From positions 482,709 through 546,708 of the forward strand of contig NZ_KQ948455.1 of NCBI RefSeq assembly GCF_001514115.1: a stretch of 64,000 bases of DNA, read 5' to 3'. Source of the stretch: Streptomyces olivochromogenes (GTDB lineage Bacteria > Actinomycetota > Actinomycetes > Streptomycetales > Streptomycetaceae). A program made the position numbers and the translations under genes. Every line of letters starts with the position of its first letter. Position 1 is the first letter of the stretch. The notes under the pieces were generated by a model. The model was given only the letters and a program-made list of their open reading frames with translations, was not told where the DNA came from and ran no database searches. Below are positions 61,946 through 64,000 of this stretch, in pieces.

Positions 61946-63148
61946 ATGTCTGGAACGAACAGCAGTACCTCGGTGATCGTCGCGGGCGCCCGAACGCCCA
62001 TGGGACGGTTGCTGGGCTCGCTGAAGTCCTTCTCCGGGGCCGACCTCGGAGGCTTCGCGATCAAGGCCGCCCTCGACCGTGCGGGAATCGGTGGCGACCA
62101 GGTGCAGTACGTGATCATGGGTCAGGTGCTGCAGGCCGGGGCGGGGCAGATCCCGGCACGCCAGGCCGCGGTCAAGGCGGGCATCCCGATGAGCGTCCCG
62201 GCGCTCACGATCAACAAGGTGTGTCTGTCCGGTCTCGACGCCATCGCGCTCGCGGACCAGCTGATCCGCGCGGGTGAATTCGACATCGTGGTCGCGGGCG
62301 GCCAGGAGTCCATGACGAACGCGCCCCACCTGCTCCCCAAGTCCCGCGAGGGCTTCAAGTACGGCGCGATCGAGATGCTCGACGCGATGGCGTACGACGG
62401 TCTCACCGACGCCTTCGAGAACATCGCCATGGGCGAGTCGACGGAGAAGCACAACACACGCCTGGGCATCGCCCGCCCGGAGCAGGACGAGATCGCGGCC
62501 CTGTCCCACCAGCGCGCGGCCACCGCCCAGAAGAACGGCATCTTCGAGGCGGAGATCACGCCCGTGGAGATTCCGCAGCGCAAGGGCGAGCCCGTCGTCT
62601 TCAGCAAGGACGAGGGAATCCGCGCCGAGACGACGGTGGAGTCGCTGGCCAAGCTGCGCCCCGCCTTCACCCGGGACGGCACGATCACGGCGGGCACCTC
62701 CTCGCAGATCTCCGACGGCGCCGCGGCCGTGGTCGTGATGAGCAAGACCAAGGCGCAGGAGCTCGGCCTCGAGTGGATCGCCGAGATCGGCGCGCACGGC
62801 AACGTCGCGGGTCCGGACAACTCCCTCCAGTCCCAGCCCTCGAACGCGATCCTGCACGCCCTGAAGAAGGAGGGCCTCGACGTCTCCGACCTCGACCTGA
62901 TCGAGATCAACGAGGCGTTCGCCGCGGTCGCCGTGCAGTCAATGAAGGACCTCGGCGTATCCACGGAAAAGGTGAACGTCAACGGCGGTGCCATCGCCCT
63001 CGGTCACCCGATCGGGATGTCCGGCGCCCGCCTCGTGCTGCACCTCGCCCTGGAGCTCAGGCGGCGCGGCGGCGGGGTCGGCGCGGCGGCGCTGTGCGGT
63101 GGCGGCGGGCAGGGTGACGCGCTGATCGTGCGGGTACCCAAGGCGTGA
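61946..63148 (+). CDS. acetyl-CoA acetyltransferase (thiolase)
   Basis: A 400-residue thiolase that condenses two acetyl-CoA to acetoacetyl-CoA. The nucleophile is Cys93 (NKVCLSGLDAIA), the base is His354 (GGAIALGHPIGMSGAR), and the second Cys is Cys384 (ALCGGGGQGDA). ATG 61946 follows AAGGGG at about 10 nt. It is divergent from the epimerase and precedes meaB. Confidence 0.95.
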   Translation: MSGTNSSTSVIVAGARTPMGRLLGSLKSFSGADLGGFAIKAALDRAGIGGDQVQYVIMGQVLQAGAGQIPARQAAVKAGIPMSVPALTINKVCLSGLDAIALADQLIRAGEFDIVVAGGQESMTNAPHLLPKSREGFKYGAIEMLDAMAYDGLTDAFENIAMGESTEKHNTRLGIARPEQDEIAALSHQRAATAQKNGIFEAEITPVEIPQRKGEPVVFSKDEGIRAETTVESLAKLRPAFTRDGTITAGTSSQISDGAAAVVVMSKTKAQELGLEWIAEIGAHGNVAGPDNSLQSQPSNAILHALKKEGLDVSDLDLIEINEAFAAVAVQSMKDLGVSTEKVNVNGGAIALGHPIGMSGARLVLHLALELRRRGGGVGAAALCGGGGQGDALIVRVPKA

Positions 63149-63253
63149 AGCCGTTGTCCCTTTCCGTACGACCCTGATGCGTACGACCCTGGCGCGTACG
63201 ACTGTGAACGACCTCGGTGCGTACGACTCTGAACGGATCTGAACGGAGCTGTG

Positions 63254-64000
63254 ATGCAGGACGTCTCCTCGCTGGTGGCCCAGGCCAGGGAAGGCAGGCC
63301 GCGGGCCGTGGCCCGGCTGATCTCCCTGGTGGAGGGGGCGTCCCCGCAGTTGCGCGAGGTCATGGCGGCGCTGGCCCCGCTGACCGGCAACGCGTACGTC
63401 GTCGGGCTCACCGGCTCTCCGGGCGTGGGCAAGTCGACCTCGACCTCGGCGCTGGTGACGGCGTACCGGCGGCAGGGCAAGCGGGTCGGGGTCCTGGCCG
63501 TCGACCCGTCCTCGCCGTTCTCCGGAGGCGCCCTGCTCGGCGACCGTGTCCGTATGTCCGAGCACGCCTCCGACCCCGGTGTCTACATCCGCTCGATGGC
63601 CACGCGAGGCCATCTGGGCGGTCTGGCCTGGGCGGCCCCCCAGGCCATCCGCGTCCTGGACGCGGCGGGCTGTGACGTGATCCTGGTGGAGACGGTCGGT
63701 GTGGGCCAGTCGGAGGTGGAGATCGCCTCCCAGGCGGACACCTCGGTGGTCCTGCTCGCCCCCGGCATGGGCGACGGCATCCAGGCGGCGAAGGCCGGAA
63801 TCCTGGAGATCGGCGACGTGTACGTGGTGAACAAGGCCGACCGGGACGGTGCCGACGCGACCGCGCGTGAGCTGAACCACATGCTCGGGCTCGGCGAGTC
63901 CCGAGGACCCGGGGACTGGCGGCCGCCGATCGTGAAGACGGTCGCGGCGCGGGGCGAGGGCATCGACGAGGTCGTCGAGGCCCTGGAGAAGCACCACGCC
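63254..64000 (+). CDS. meaB: methylmalonyl-CoA mutase-associated GTPase MeaB (3' end outside window)
   Basis: The first 249 residues of a G3E-type GTPase. The P-loop is GSPGVGKS at about 54-61, followed by VDPSSPFSGGALLGDRVRM, ETVGVGQSE and NKAD. MeaB guards methylmalonyl-CoA mutase against inactivation and gates cobalamin loading. The frame runs off the window end. ATG 63254 was chosen; GTG 63251 is adjacent. Degenerate CGTACGAC repeats lie just upstream. Confidence 0.93.
   Translation, partial: MQDVSSLVAQAREGRPRAVARLISLVEGASPQLREVMAALAPLTGNAYVVGLTGSPGVGKSTSTSALVTAYRRQGKRVGVLAVDPSSPFSGGALLGDRVRMSEHASDPGVYIRSMATRGHLGGLAWAAPQAIRVLDAAGCDVILVETVGVGQSEVEIASQADTSVVLLAPGMGDGIQAAKAGILEIGDVYVVNKADRDGADATARELNHMLGLGESRGPGDWRPPIVKTVAARGEGIDEVVEALEKHHA

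Overview
The window is a stretch of Streptomyces chromosome. It has very high GC with strong third-position bias, frequent GTG and TTG starts, and AGGAG-type ribosome binding sites. From rho through the ATP synthase operon to filP/scy, the gene order matches what I remember of the S. coelicolor core region around SCO5349-SCO5400; this is recollection, not a search.

Layout. (1) 1-5231: the right-hand part of an integrated pSAM2-like actinomycete integrative and conjugative element (AICE): DUF2637 protein, Spd-type spread proteins, rolling-circle initiator RepSA, excisionase, tyrosine integrase and a partly AT-rich tail that runs up to a tRNA-Arg(CCG) gene, the likely attachment site. (2) 5304-12988: a single-domain response regulator, a catalytically stripped ArgS relative (NrtL) coupled to lysA, then hom-thrC and a separately led thrB, so lysine and threonine synthesis from aspartate. 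(3) 12989-24440: rho, a secreted trypsin-like protease with FG-GAP repeats, an LCP cell-wall ligase, rpmE, prfA, prmC, tsaC, a tyrosine-phosphatase homologue that lacks its catalytic cysteine, a duplicated 3' piece of that gene, and glyA. (4) 24541-34154: a WecA-like phosphoglycosyl transferase, then the complete atpIBEFHAGDC operon closed by a 21-bp terminator stem.

(5) 34181-42148: a DUF2550 protein, a chitinase under the classic chitin-regulated direct-repeat promoter, a NarL-type two-component pair, a membrane protein, a PduO cobalamin adenosyltransferase, and a drug-type ABC-2 exporter divergent from a TetR regulator. (6) 42274-49737: a 3-hydroxybutyryl-CoA dehydrogenase, a STAS protein beside a membrane-anchored NTPase-like protein, NucS, an SCO5389-family protein, an LLM-class oxidoreductase and a small Cys/His-rich protein. 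(7) 49760-55905: two paralogous ABC-2 exporters that bracket a GGCT-like protein and a protein that reads like a KirBac potassium channel with a changed selectivity filter. (8) 56123-61093: FilP and Scy, the coiled-coil scaffold of hyphal tip growth. (9) 61359-64000: methylmalonyl-CoA epimerase, an acetyl-CoA acetyltransferase and the start of meaB, which links with PduO to B12-dependent methylmalonyl-CoA mutase.

The items most worth a second look are the Kir-like protein with an S-V-G-T-D filter, the Cys-to-Ser phosphatase and its partial duplication that differs only at synonymous sites, and the RepSA frame that has no ordinary start codon.
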